Positions 25,491 through 33,555 of a stretch of 52,228 nucleotides of DNA are shown here, in pieces. The position numbers were made by a program, and so were the translations under genes. This stretch comes from Prevotella sp. (GTDB lineage Bacteria > Bacteroidota > Bacteroidia > Bacteroidales > Bacteroidaceae): NCBI GenBank assembly GCA_017524385.1, contig JAFWSS010000195.1, forward strand, positions 1 to 52,228, written 5' to 3'. The notes beneath the pieces were generated by a model. That model had not been told where the DNA came from. It saw only the letters and a program-made list of their open reading frames with translations, and did no database searches. Position 1 is the first letter of the stretch; each line of letters opens with the position of its first letter.

Positions 25491-26522
25491 ATGGAAAAAG
25501 AGACATTGCTAGGCAAGACATTGACGGAGTTGCGTGAAGTGGCGAAGTCGCTTGGTCTTCCCGCCTTCACCGGCGGGCAGATGGCCGATTGGCTCTATCG
25601 CCGTCACGTGACGAGCATCGACGAGATGACAAACATCTCCAAGCGCAACCGCGCCCTGCTCTCCGAACGCTACGAGGTGGGACGCTTCGCCCCTGTCGAG
25701 AGTCAGCATTCTTCCGACGGCACTGTGAAATACCTCTTCCCCACCCACGACGGCCATTTGGTTGAAACAGTGTACATCCCCGACGGCGACCGCGCCACCC
25801 TCTGCGTGTCGTCGCAAGTGGGCTGCAAGATGCACTGCGCCTTCTGTCAGACCGGCCGACAAGGTTTCGAAGGTAACCTCAGCGCCGGCGACATCATCAA
25901 CCAATTGTCGTCGCTTCCAGAGCGCGACACACTCACCAACATCGTCTTCATGGGCCAAGGCGAACCCATGGACAACCTCGACGCCGTTCTCCGTGCCACG
26001 ACAGTGCTCACCTCAGACTATGGATGGGCTTGGAGTCCGCGCCGCATCACGGTGAGCAGCGTAGGCGTGAAAGGCAAGTTGCAACGCTTCCTTGAAGAGA
26101 GCGAGTGCCACGTGGCCATCAGCCTCCACACCCCCATCTCCACCCAGCGCGCCCAACTGATGCCCGTCGAGCGCGCCATGCCCATCAGCGAGGTGGTGGA
26201 CTTGCTCCGCCACTACGACTTCTCCCACCAGCGTCGCCTTTCCTTCGAATACATCGTCTTCGGAGGTGTCAACGACACACCACGGCATGCGAAAGAGACA
26301 GCGAAGCTGCTCCGCGGCCTTCACTGCCGCGTCAACCTCATCCGCTTCCATCAAATCCCAGGCTCCGAACTCCATGGCGCCTCAGAGGAAAGCATGCTTC
26401 AGCTACGAGACTATCTCACGTCGCACGGCATCTTCACCACCATCCGCGCCAGTCGCGGTGAAGACATCCAAGCCGCCTGCGGCCTGCTCACCACAGCCAA
26501 GAAGTCGGGCCTCACCACGTGA
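25491..26522 (+). CDS. rlmN: 23S rRNA/tRNA (adenine C2) methyltransferase
   Basis: The 343-residue radical SAM enzyme methylates C2 of A2503 in 23S rRNA and A37 in some tRNAs. It shows GQMADWLYRRH near the N-terminus, SSQVGCKMHCAFCQTG with the CX3CX2C cluster motif, FMGQGEPMDN, and the second catalytic Cys in QAACGLL near the end. ATG 25491 is used; an in-frame TTG at 25482 would add three residues. The next gene starts 44 bases after the stop without an obvious promoter and may be cotranscribed. Confidence 0.95.
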   Translation: MEKETLLGKTLTELREVAKSLGLPAFTGGQMADWLYRRHVTSIDEMTNISKRNRALLSERYEVGRFAPVESQHSSDGTVKYLFPTHDGHLVETVYIPDGDRATLCVSSQVGCKMHCAFCQTGRQGFEGNLSAGDIINQLSSLPERDTLTNIVFMGQGEPMDNLDAVLRATTVLTSDYGWAWSPRRITVSSVGVKGKLQRFLEESECHVAISLHTPISTQRAQLMPVERAMPISEVVDLLRHYDFSHQRRLSFEYIVFGGVNDTPRHAKETAKLLRGLHCRVNLIRFHQIPGSELHGASEESMLQLRDYLTSHGIFTTIRASRGEDIQAACGLLTTAKKSGLTT

Positions 26523-26566
26523 CCCCACCTATATCATATATATAACCATCCCAACAAAACACCTAT

Positions 26567-27652
26567 ATGGAAGAAAACAAAATACGCATCGCCATCACCC
26601 ACGGCGACACCAACGGCATCGGATACGAAACGATTTTCAAGACTTTCTCCGACCCCGCCATATTCGAACTATGCACCCCCATCATCTACGGTTCGCCCAA
26701 AGTGGCTGCATACCACCGCAAGAGCCTTGACATGCAAGCCAATTTCGCCATCATCTCCAAGGCAGAAGATGCGAAGGAAAACCGCCTCAACATGCTCACT
26801 TGCTTCGACGAAGAGGTGAAAGTGGACATCGGAATGCCCACCAAGGTGTCATACATCGCCGCTCGCAAAGCCCTCGAACGTGCCCTTGAAGACCATTCCG
26901 CCGGTCTCTTCGACGCTCTTGTCACGTCGCCGATGACCAACGATTATGATGTCGACAACGGCAGGGAAATCACTCCCCTGCAAAGCATCGAGCGCGCCAG
27001 CGGCAACGCCGGGAAGGGCCTTGTCATCCACCTGAACGACTCGCTACGCATTGCGTCGGTCACCGGCGACCTCCCCCTTGGCGACGCACTCCGTGAAATC
27101 CGCAAGGATCTCATCGTGGAAAAAGCCACCGTGTTCTTCAACAGCCTTCGCCGTGACTTCCGCATCCCCACACCCCGCATCGCACTTCTTCAAGTCAATC
27201 TTGTGGCAGGCCCCGAGGAAGAGGAAATCCTCAAACCCGCCATCACCGAGTTGAACAATGCCGGCATAGGCGTCTATGGCCCCTACCCCGTGGATGAGTT
27301 CTTCAGCAACTACGAGCACACGTTGTTCGACGGCACCCTCGCCATCTACCAGAGCCAGGCGATGACCCCCCTTCGCATGCTTGCGGAAGAAGGTCGCGTG
27401 ATGCTCACCGCCGGTCTTCCCATCGTGCACACCGCCCCGGGGTTCGGACCTTGTTTCGAGAGCGCCGGCCTTGGCACTGCCGACGAAAGTGCACTTCGTG
27501 ACGCCATCTATCTTGCCATCGACACCTTCCGCTATCGCAAGGAGTATGACGAGCCATTGGGCAACCCCCTGAAGAAACTCTACCATGAGAAACGCGACGA
27601 AAGTGAAAAAGTAAGATTCTCCATTCCTAAGAAGCACGAGTCGCACGCATGA
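26567..27652 (+). CDS. pdxA: PdxA-like protein lacking the metal-binding histidines
   Basis: The 361-residue protein follows the PdxA family (4-hydroxythreonine-4-phosphate dehydrogenase, vitamin B6 synthesis) along its whole length: IAITHGDTNGIGYETIFKTF, PIIYGSPKVAAYHRK, TAGLPIVHTAPGFG. The three His that hold the divalent metal in E. coli PdxA (166, 211, 266) should lie in GHTE, NPHAG and YHDQ motifs. Here the equivalent places read ITPLQS, NLVAGPE and YQSQ, so all three are replaced. The reading frame is intact and the position ahead of the flippase gene (4-base overlap) is the conserved one. It is probably not an active B6 enzyme; a retained non-catalytic or changed role is inferred. Confidence 0.88.
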   Translation: MEENKIRIAITHGDTNGIGYETIFKTFSDPAIFELCTPIIYGSPKVAAYHRKSLDMQANFAIISKAEDAKENRLNMLTCFDEEVKVDIGMPTKVSYIAARKALERALEDHSAGLFDALVTSPMTNDYDVDNGREITPLQSIERASGNAGKGLVIHLNDSLRIASVTGDLPLGDALREIRKDLIVEKATVFFNSLRRDFRIPTPRIALLQVNLVAGPEEEEILKPAITELNNAGIGVYGPYPVDEFFSNYEHTLFDGTLAIYQSQAMTPLRMLAEEGRVMLTAGLPIVHTAPGFGPCFESAGLGTADESALRDAIYLAIDTFRYRKEYDEPLGNPLKKLYHEKRDESEKVRFSIPKKHESHA

Positions 27653-28641
27653 AGAAGAAATACCAGAACGGGTTCTTCCTCTTCGGCCTTGTCGTGCTTG
27701 CCATCATGGTGTCACAGCTCGACTTCGCCGAAGTGTGGCGCCATATCCGCACCGCCGGCTATTGGTTTTTCGCCGTCGTGACCCTTTGGGGTGTGCTCTA
27801 TATGTTCAACACCTTCTCATGGTACATCATCATCCACAACGGATGGCCGCGCAAGCCAAAAGTCAATTTCTGGTGGCTTTACAAAATCACCATCTCGGGC
27901 TTTGCACTCAACTACGCCACCCCAGGCGGCCTGATGGGCGGCGAGCCCTACCGCATCATGGCACTGAAGCCCAAGGTGGGGACAGAACAGGCTTCCGCCT
28001 CTGTCATCCTTTTTGCGATGACTCACATATTCAGCCATTTCTGGTTCTGGCTCCTTTCCGTGGTGCTCTATGTGGCCACACAGGAAATGAGCATCCCTAT
28101 GGCTGTGATGCTTGCGGCCATCACCGCTTTCTGCTCCCTTGGCATCTGGTTTTTCATGTCTGGATACAAGAAAGGCCTTGCCGTGCGTGTGATGAACCTC
28201 CTCCGCCACATGCCTTTTGTCAAAGGCTGGGCAACAAGATTCGTTGAGAAGCATCGCAGTGAACTTGACAACATCGACACCAAGATTGCCTCGCTTCACG
28301 AGCAGAACCCCAAGGCATTCATCTTGGCCGTTGCGTCGGAACTCTCCTGCCGCGTGGTCTCCGCCCTGGAAATCTACTTCATCCTACTGGTGATGTATCC
28401 CGAGGCCAACTACCTGCAGTGCATCCTCATACTAGCCTTCACCAGCCTCTTCGCCAACATGCTCTTCTTCATGCCGTTGCAACTGGGAGGTCGCGAAGGC
28501 GGATTCCTCATGTCGGCCAAAGGACTGAGCATCAGCACCGACGCCGGCATCATGGTAGCCTTGCTCGTCCGCATCCGCGAACTCATCTGGACCGCCATCG
28601 GACTGCTACTCATCAAAATGGAGAAAAAGATTGAAGATTGA
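27649..28641 (+). CDS. Flippase-like membrane protein (LPG synthase TM domain family)
   Basis: The 330-residue protein has about eight membrane helices and matches the UPF0104 / lysylphosphatidylglycerol synthase TM family, with NYATPGGLMGGEPYRIMAL as the clearest motif and GGREGGFL near the end. Members are suspected lipid flippases. ATG overlaps the PdxA-like stop by 4 bases. The C-terminus (KMEKKIED) and stop codon are supplied by the start of a GATTGAA repeat tract, so the original end may have been altered. Confidence 0.87.
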   Translation: MKKKYQNGFFLFGLVVLAIMVSQLDFAEVWRHIRTAGYWFFAVVTLWGVLYMFNTFSWYIIIHNGWPRKPKVNFWWLYKITISGFALNYATPGGLMGGEPYRIMALKPKVGTEQASASVILFAMTHIFSHFWFWLLSVVLYVATQEMSIPMAVMLAAITAFCSLGIWFFMSGYKKGLAVRVMNLLRHMPFVKGWATRFVEKHRSELDNIDTKIASLHEQNPKAFILAVASELSCRVVSALEIYFILLVMYPEANYLQCILILAFTSLFANMLFFMPLQLGGREGGFLMSAKGLSISTDAGIMVALLVRIRELIWTAIGLLLIKMEKKIED

Positions 28642-28712
28642 AAATTGAAGATTGAAAATTGAAGATTGAAAATTGAAGATTGAAAATTGAAGATTGAAAA
28701 TTGAAAATTGAA
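28629..28712. repeat. GATTGAAGATTGAAAATTGAA tandem tract
   Basis: About a dozen 7-base units alternate GATTGAA and AATTGAA. The same tract leads each dispersed element in 1-3.7 kb, and short copies recur near 28860. It starts inside the last codons of the flippase-like gene. Confidence 0.85.
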
Positions 28713-28715
28713 TTT

Positions 28716-28857
28716 TTGGAGCAGCGAGAGCAGAGTCAAGCTTGCTTGAACTCTGCCGAGTCGCGACAAAAAATCAGCGAAGCTAATTTGGAGCAGCGAG
28801 AGCAGAGTCAAGCTTGCTTGAACTCTGCCGAGTCGCGACAAAAATCAGCGAAGCAAA
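28716..28857. repeat. 72-bp tandem repeat, two copies, with hairpin
   Basis: Units start at 28716 and 28788, differing mainly in one A. Each holds GCAGAGTCAAG, a short loop and CTTGAACTCTGC, an 11-bp stem with one bulge, between GAGCAGCGAGA and CGAGTCGCGAC. The 384-base gap 28642-29025 has no gene; its remainder has repeated ACTAGGATAGCTAGGAAA-like units (about 28884-28930). Confidence 0.85.
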
Positions 28858-28991
28858 AAATTGAAGATTGAAGATAATAGGATAAACTAGAATAGCTAGG
28901 AAAACTAGGATAGCTAGGAAAACCAGGAAACCACAACCCCAAAAAAATGCTAAAAAAGTGACAAAATTGCAGTTTTCTCCAAGTAATTGTG

Positions 28992-28999
28992 TAATTTTG
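28992..28999 (+). promoter_or_regulatory. -7 box ahead of the sigma-54 activator gene
   Basis: TAATTTTG stands 26 bases before ATG 29026, with a T-rich stretch (about 28972-28977) at roughly the right distance upstream. Confidence 0.55.
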
Positions 29000-29025
29000 T
29001 CACCTCAAAAGCAAAACTCTGTTTT

Positions 29026-30258
29026 ATGCCCAATCTGCAAGACATTAAAAACCGCTACAACATCGTAGGCAACTGCGATGCGCTGAACCGTGCGCTGGAC
29101 ATCGCATTGCAGGTAGCCCCCACCGACTTGTCCGTGCTCATCGTAGGAGAGAGTGGAGTGGGCAAGGAAATCATTCCACGCCTGATTCACGACTTCTCCA
29201 CCCGTAGAGGCAAGAACTACTTCGCCATCAACTGTGGTTCCATCCCCGAAGGCACCATCGACAGCGAACTCTTCGGCCATGAGAAAGGTGCATTCACCGA
29301 TGCCATCGGCGAGAGCAAAGGCTATTTCGGCGTTGCCGATAAAGGCACCATCTTCCTCGACGAAGTGGGTGAACTTCCCCTCGCCACCCAGGCACGCCTC
29401 CTGCGCGTACTGGAAAACGGCGAATACATCCGTGTCGGAGGCACAGAAGTGAGGAAAACCGACGTCCGGGTGGTGGCGGCCACCAATGTGAATATCCGCA
29501 AGGCCATCAGCGAAGGCCGTTTCCGTGAAGACCTCTACTACCGCTTGAACACCATCCCCATCCAGATGCCTCCCCTTCGCGAGCGCGGCGAGGACATCCT
29601 GAAACTCTTCCGACTCTTCGCCATGCAGATAGCAGAAAAATACCGCCTCCCCCGCATCAGCCTCACCAAGGAGGCACAGCAACGCATGCTCGAATACAAA
29701 TGGCCAGGCAATGTGAGGCAGTTGAAGAACATCACTGAGCAGATGTCGGTGTTGAGCGAGCAACGTGAGATAGACGAAGCCACCGTCTCACAATTCATCC
29801 CCAAGGATGACGACACCACCCTTCCCGCCCTCCCGCCAAGTGCCTCAGGGAGCCACTCCTATGAGAACGAGCGCAAGGCCATTTTCAAGATTCTCTATGA
29901 GATGCAGAACAATGTGAGCGACGTCCGTCGTGAACTCAACGCCCTTCGTCAACAACTCGACGAGGCAGCATCGCTTTCCGCCAAGGCCCAGACACTCAGT
30001 TCGCATTTCTCACCTTCCATCCCCGCCTCGCTCAACGGAAGCGACTCTTCCCTTGACCACTCCCCCCATGTGGAGGATGCCGTGGCAGAGGAGATAGCAG
30101 ATGCAGAGATGGAAAACCTCAACCTCAACGACCAAGAGCGCCAAGCCATCATCAAATCCCTTGAGCGCAACAACGGCAACCGCAGCAAGACGGCCCAGGA
30201 ACTGGGCATCTCCTCCAGGACACTGTACCGAAAACTGAGACAGTATGGACTCACATAA
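29026..30258 (+). CDS. Sigma-54 interacting transcriptional activator, no receiver domain
   Basis: The 410-residue protein has an AAA+ domain from the start: Walker A GESGVGKE (~45-52), the sigma-54 contact loop GAFTDA (GAFTGA variant), Walker B GTIFLDEVGELP, and R-finger region FREDLYYRL. A Ser/Pro-rich linker (~265-350) and a Fis-type helix-turn-helix at the end (NRSKTAQELGISSRTLYRKLRQYG) follow. There is no receiver or sensor domain, so activity may be controlled by expression or by a partner. ATG 29026 follows a promoter box. The stop overlaps the lptE start by 14 bases, so envelope genes downstream depend on the same transcript. Confidence 0.92.
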   Translation: MPNLQDIKNRYNIVGNCDALNRALDIALQVAPTDLSVLIVGESGVGKEIIPRLIHDFSTRRGKNYFAINCGSIPEGTIDSELFGHEKGAFTDAIGESKGYFGVADKGTIFLDEVGELPLATQARLLRVLENGEYIRVGGTEVRKTDVRVVAATNVNIRKAISEGRFREDLYYRLNTIPIQMPPLRERGEDILKLFRLFAMQIAEKYRLPRISLTKEAQQRMLEYKWPGNVRQLKNITEQMSVLSEQREIDEATVSQFIPKDDDTTLPALPPSASGSHSYENERKAIFKILYEMQNNVSDVRRELNALRQQLDEAASLSAKAQTLSSHFSPSIPASLNGSDSSLDHSPHVEDAVAEEIADAEMENLNLNDQERQAIIKSLERNNGNRSKTAQELGISSRTLYRKLRQYGLT

Positions 30259-30763
30259 GCACCTCTTCACCGCATCCGTCTTCCTCGTCGCCCTTTTGCT
30301 CACCGCCTGCACCGTGTCTTACAAGTTCAACGGGGCGAGCATCAATTACAACGAGACGAAAACCATCACCATCAGCGACTTCCCCATCCGTGCGAACTAT
30401 GTATGGGGGCCTATGCAAGCCATCTTCAACAACGAGTTGAAAGACATCTTCGCCAACCACACCAAACTCACCCAAGTGAAGCGCAACGGCGACTTGAAAC
30501 TCGAGGGCGAAATCACCCAATACAACCAACGCAACAAGAGCGTCTCCAGCGAAGGCTACTCCGCCCAGACCGAACTGTCGATGACCGTCAACGTGAGATT
30601 CACCAACAACAAGAACCACAAGGAGGACTTCGAAAAGCAGTTCACGGCCTCCACGACCTACGAAACCACGCAGTCTCTCAACTCCGTCCAGGAAGAACTC
30701 GTCACCGAAATGGTGAAGAACATCACCGACCAAATCTTCAACGCCACCGTGGCCAACTGGTAA
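30245..30763 (+). CDS. lptE: LptE-family LPS assembly lipoprotein
   Basis: The 172-residue protein has a lipoprotein signal (VALLLTACTVSYKFNG, lipid Cys ~22) and the Bacteroidetes LptE pattern: GASINYNETKTITI, ANYVWGPMQAIFNNELKDIF, LEGEITQYNQRN. LptE plugs the LptD barrel that delivers LPS to the outer leaflet of the outer membrane. It overlaps the sigma-54 activator gene by 14 bases and is followed after 5 bases by a hypothetical gene. Confidence 0.9.
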   Translation: MDSHKHLFTASVFLVALLLTACTVSYKFNGASINYNETKTITISDFPIRANYVWGPMQAIFNNELKDIFANHTKLTQVKRNGDLKLEGEITQYNQRNKSVSSEGYSAQTELSMTVNVRFTNNKNHKEDFEKQFTASTTYETTQSLNSVQEELVTEMVKNITDQIFNATVANW

Positions 30764-30768
30764 CCGTC

Positions 30769-31509
30769 ATGAACCTGATAGAACTCATCGAGCATCCCGA
30801 GTTGCTGGACAAGGACACCCTCTACCAGCTTCGCCAACTCACTGCGAGCCACCCCTATTACCAGACGGCCCGCCTGCTGCTGCTGCAAAACCTTTACCTC
30901 CTTCACGAATCGTCTTTCGACGACGAGTTGCAACGTGCCGCCCTCTACATCACCGACCGCACCAAGTTGTTCGACATGATTGAGGCCCGCCACTACCAAC
31001 TCACCTCCGAAAAGTCCGACGAGAAGAAACCTTCGGGTGAGTCTGACCGCACGACGACTCTCATCGACAATTTCCTTGACCACCAGGACGAGGAGGCTCC
31101 TCGCCGCCCGAAACGGCGCCGCCCCACCGCCACCGACGCCACCGTCGACTATGTGGCCTACCTCTTGGAGAGCGACGAGAGCGATGAGGGAAGCGACACA
31201 CCCGGCACCACCCCAGAGATGCAGGGGCAAAGCCTCATCGACAAATTCATCAATGAAGAGGGTGGAAAGATGACCTTGCAGGAAAAACCGGAATATGCTG
31301 CGCCGCCAAGTGCCGAAGAGCAGAAAAATGGCGAAGAAGGCTATTTTACTGCCACTTTGGCCCGAATTTACGTGAAACAAGGCAGATATTCGAAGGCTTT
31401 GGAAATTATTAAGCGTTTAAATTTGAATTATCCAAAAAAAAGTGCTTACTTTGCAGACCAAATTCGATTTTTGGAAAAATTGATTATCAATAATAAAAAA
31501 AATAGTTAG
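30769..31509 (+). CDS. Conserved hypothetical protein between lptE and secG
   Basis: The 246-residue protein begins LIELIEHPELLDKDTLYQLRQL. It has a charged, probably disordered middle (~85-185), and a TPR-like C-terminus (ATLARIYVKQGRYSKALEIIKRLNLNYPKKS). There is no signal peptide. The start at 30769 is set by the 5-base spacing after lptE; a frame extension upstream overlaps lptE and is spurious. The last ~60 codons become A/T-rich. Its position between an LPS transport gene and secG is typical for Bacteroidales; the function is not known. Confidence 0.8.
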   Translation: MNLIELIEHPELLDKDTLYQLRQLTASHPYYQTARLLLLQNLYLLHESSFDDELQRAALYITDRTKLFDMIEARHYQLTSEKSDEKKPSGESDRTTTLIDNFLDHQDEEAPRRPKRRRPTATDATVDYVAYLLESDESDEGSDTPGTTPEMQGQSLIDKFINEEGGKMTLQEKPEYAAPPSAEEQKNGEEGYFTATLARIYVKQGRYSKALEIIKRLNLNYPKKSAYFADQIRFLEKLIINNKKNS

Positions 31510-31513
31510 GAAA

Positions 31514-32011
31514 ATGTATTACTTATTTGTCATCCTCATTGTCATTGCCGCATTGCTCATGATAGGCATCGTGCTTATTCAAGAGTCCAAGGGCGGTGGA
31601 CTGTCATCCAATTTCTCCGCAGGCAACGCCCTCGCCGGTGTGCGCAAAACCACCGATTTCATCGAGAAAGCCACCTGGGGCCTTGCTATAGCCATGGTGG
31701 TGCTGAGCATCATTTGCGCCTATACTGCTCCTGAAATTTCATCGTCGAGCACGATTGAAGCCACCAGCGGAGACCCGAACGCTCAACAAAAATTCGGCAT
31801 TCCCACACAAAACAACCAGGCCGCTCCTGCACAAGGTGACCAGGCCGCTCCTGCAAAAGGCGACCAGGCCGCTCCTGCAAAAGGCGACCAGGCCGCTCCT
31901 GCACAAGGCAACCAAGCCGCTCCTGCTACTCCTGCCAAGGAAGGCGCAGCACAGGCTCCTGCACAACCAGCAAAGTCTGCCGCACCAGAAGCCCCTGCCG
32001 GGAAGCAATAA
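31514..32011 (+). CDS. secG: Preprotein translocase subunit SecG with repeat tail
   Basis: The first ~75 residues are a normal SecG: helix YLFVILIVIAALLMIGIVLIQ, the GGGLSSNF loop, and a second helix LAIAMVVLSIICAY. SecG assists SecYE in export across the inner membrane. The rest (~76-165) is an Ala/Pro/Gln/Lys tail with about five QAAPAxGD repeats, low complexity and probably unstructured. The start is 4 bases after the previous gene. Confidence 0.93.
   Translation: MYYLFVILIVIAALLMIGIVLIQESKGGGLSSNFSAGNALAGVRKTTDFIEKATWGLAIAMVVLSIICAYTAPEISSSSTIEATSGDPNAQQKFGIPTQNNQAAPAQGDQAAPAKGDQAAPAKGDQAAPAQGNQAAPATPAKEGAAQAPAQPAKSAAPEAPAGKQ
31814..31927 (+). repeat. 24-bp coding tandem repeat in secG
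   Basis: About 4.7 units of a 24-base sequence encode QAAPA(Q/K)G(D/N). Units are nearly identical at DNA level, so copy number could vary by slippage. Confidence 0.85.
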
Positions 32012-32015
32012 CGAC

Positions 32016-32066
32016 AAGAAAGGCATCCTCGACAGTTCCTCTGCCAGGATGCCCCTACTTTCTTGT
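32016..32066 (+). terminator. Probable terminator after secG
   Basis: AAGAAA-GGCATCCT (from 32017) pairs with AGGATGCC (32046-32053) and TTTCTT (32059-32064) with an internal loop. It separates secG from the tRNA-His promoter. Confidence 0.6.
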
Positions 32067-32126
32067 TCAAATATTCAGTGTCTTACCAAGACTCTGTTTT
32101 TCCTTTTTGAAAAAAACGCCGAAAAA

Positions 32127-32158
32127 TTTGGCGATATGGCAGAAAAGCATTACCTTTG
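32127..32158 (+). promoter_or_regulatory. Promoter of tRNA-His
   Basis: TTTG (32127-32130), a 20-base spacer and TACCTTTG (32151-32158) match the phylum consensus exactly, ~31 bases before the tRNA. Confidence 0.8.
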
Positions 32159-32189
32159 CATCCGCTTTTAAAGCCAAAGTGCCAACACG

Positions 32190-32266
32190 GTGCCCGTAGT
32201 TCAGTTGGTTAGAGCGTCAGATTGTGGTTCTGAATGTCGGGGGTTCGAGTCCCCCCGGGCACACCA
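32190..32266 (+). tRNA. tRNA-His (GTG)
   Basis: Acceptor GTGCCCG (32190-32196) pairs with CGGGCAC (32256-32262), the anticodon loop is TTGTGGT with anticodon GTG, and the T-arm is GGGGGTTCGAGTCCCCC. A G at 32189 can serve as the histidine-specific G-1. The discriminator is A (32263) and CCA is encoded (32264-32266). Confidence 0.95.
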
Positions 32267-32406
32267 GGCAGGATTCGCCAATTTCCTTTTATCGGGAAAA
32301 TTGGCGATTTTTTGTCATCAGACCATTCAGACAATCCCGACGTCATTTCTCATTTTCTCATATAAGAACTTTTTTTTCATTTTTAATCTTTAATCTTTCA
32401 TCTATC

Positions 32407-33267
32407 ATGAAACGCTTGCTTTCCACCCTATTATGCATCATCGTGATCACACTTGGCACCCATGCTCAAATCGACGAAGTGGTGAGCCAAATCAACAAAG
32501 ACGGCGGATGGACCCCCAGTTCCCGATGGCTTCAAAACAAGGAAATAGCCAAAAGATACCTGATGCGTATCAATGAATTCACCACTTCAGACGCCCAATG
32601 GGCACAAAGAGATTTGAACGAAGACCATGAGCAGGCGCAGAAAATCCTGCAAGTTCGCGACCAACTCATCGGCAAAACGAAAAAAGTGAAGAAACAGGAC
32701 AAAATCCTATCGAAATATTTCAACGACGTGAGCCAGGCTCGCCAAGCCTTCGCCCAAGCCGACACCACAGAAATGTGCTATCAATTGTTGTCAGGAGCAC
32801 TCGATGGCGTGATCAACCACACCATCACCCGCAAGATGCCCTCCGGCGCCCTCACCTATTTCCGCCATAGCATCTCCAATGGCTATGCCGGCACCCACGA
32901 CGAGACCATACTTGAGAAGAAGGAAGGCAAAGGACGGCTCGCCATCAATATGAAGAACATGCGCATGAATCCTGAGGACAAAAACAAGGAACCCGTCTGG
33001 GTGGAAGTGGAAGACTCCGTGTTCCAACGTGTCAGGGACATGGCGGAGACTGGCTTGCTCTATGATGTCAACCACTATTACAGTCCCTCAGTAGATATCA
33101 TGGATGCCTCCAACTGGTCGATGGACTTCAAGTTTGATGGAGGCAGCATCAGTTCCAGTGGCTATGCGTCCGGCCCCGACCATTCCGACTGCCTGCACGA
33201 CATCCTGAGATATCTATTTGTTGTCTATAAGGAACATGGAGGCTCTTTAGGAGAGGATATGCACTAG
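32407..33267 (+). CDS. Secreted protein of unknown function
   Basis: The 286-residue product has a signal peptide (LLSTLLCIIVITLGTHAQ, cleavage near residue 20). The mature part has a helical, charged N-terminal half (QWAQRDLNEDHEQAQKIL, KKVKKQDKIL) and a beta-rich C-terminal half (ALTYFRHSISNGYAGT, MDFKFDGGSISSSGYASG). No family is recognised. ATG 32407 follows TCATCTATC after an A/T-rich leader; an upstream frame extension runs through the tRNA and is discarded. It likely acts in the periplasm or at the outer membrane. Confidence 0.8.
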   Translation: MKRLLSTLLCIIVITLGTHAQIDEVVSQINKDGGWTPSSRWLQNKEIAKRYLMRINEFTTSDAQWAQRDLNEDHEQAQKILQVRDQLIGKTKKVKKQDKILSKYFNDVSQARQAFAQADTTEMCYQLLSGALDGVINHTITRKMPSGALTYFRHSISNGYAGTHDETILEKKEGKGRLAINMKNMRMNPEDKNKEPVWVEVEDSVFQRVRDMAETGLLYDVNHYYSPSVDIMDASNWSMDFKFDGGSISSSGYASGPDHSDCLHDILRYLFVVYKEHGGSLGEDMH

Positions 33268-33383
33268 AGAGCAGCTGCAAAACCGCTGCCTGCGGAAAAC
33301 GGATTTGAGCACTAGAGAAACAGGAATACTAAAGGAAACAGGGGTACAGAGGAACTCGGAAAATATTAAAATGTGTGAATTTG

Positions 33384-33414
33384 TTGGCTGTTCGAACAAA
33401 AGGTCTTATCTTTG
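33384..33414 (+). promoter_or_regulatory. Promoter of tRNA-Leu
   Basis: TTGG (33384-33387), a 19-base spacer and TATCTTTG (33407-33414), ~36 bases before the tRNA. Confidence 0.7.
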
Positions 33415-33450
33415 CATCCAACTTTGCGGAATCATCATCCGCAACACCCA

Positions 33451-33536
33451 GCCGCAATGGTGGAATTGGTAGACACGAGGGACTTAAAATCCCTTGACCA
33501 GGAATGGTCGTGCGGGTTCGAGTCCCGCTCGCGGCA
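33451..33536 (+). tRNA. tRNA-Leu (TAA)
   Basis: Acceptor GCCGCAA pairs with TCGCGGC (one A-C mismatch), the anticodon stem is AGGGA/TCCCT with loop CTTAAAA (anticodon TAA), and there is a long variable arm GACCAGGAATGGTC as expected for Leu. The T-arm is GCGGGTTCGAGTCCCGC. CCA is not encoded, unlike the tRNA-His upstream. Confidence 0.93.
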
Positions 33537-33555
33537 CTTTTTTTAACTCCCCCCT

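Noticed and set aside
28629-28712. Possible CRISPR array in the GATTGAA tract
   Set aside because: Units are 7 bases with no spacers, so it is a simple tandem tract. No cas genes are present in the window.
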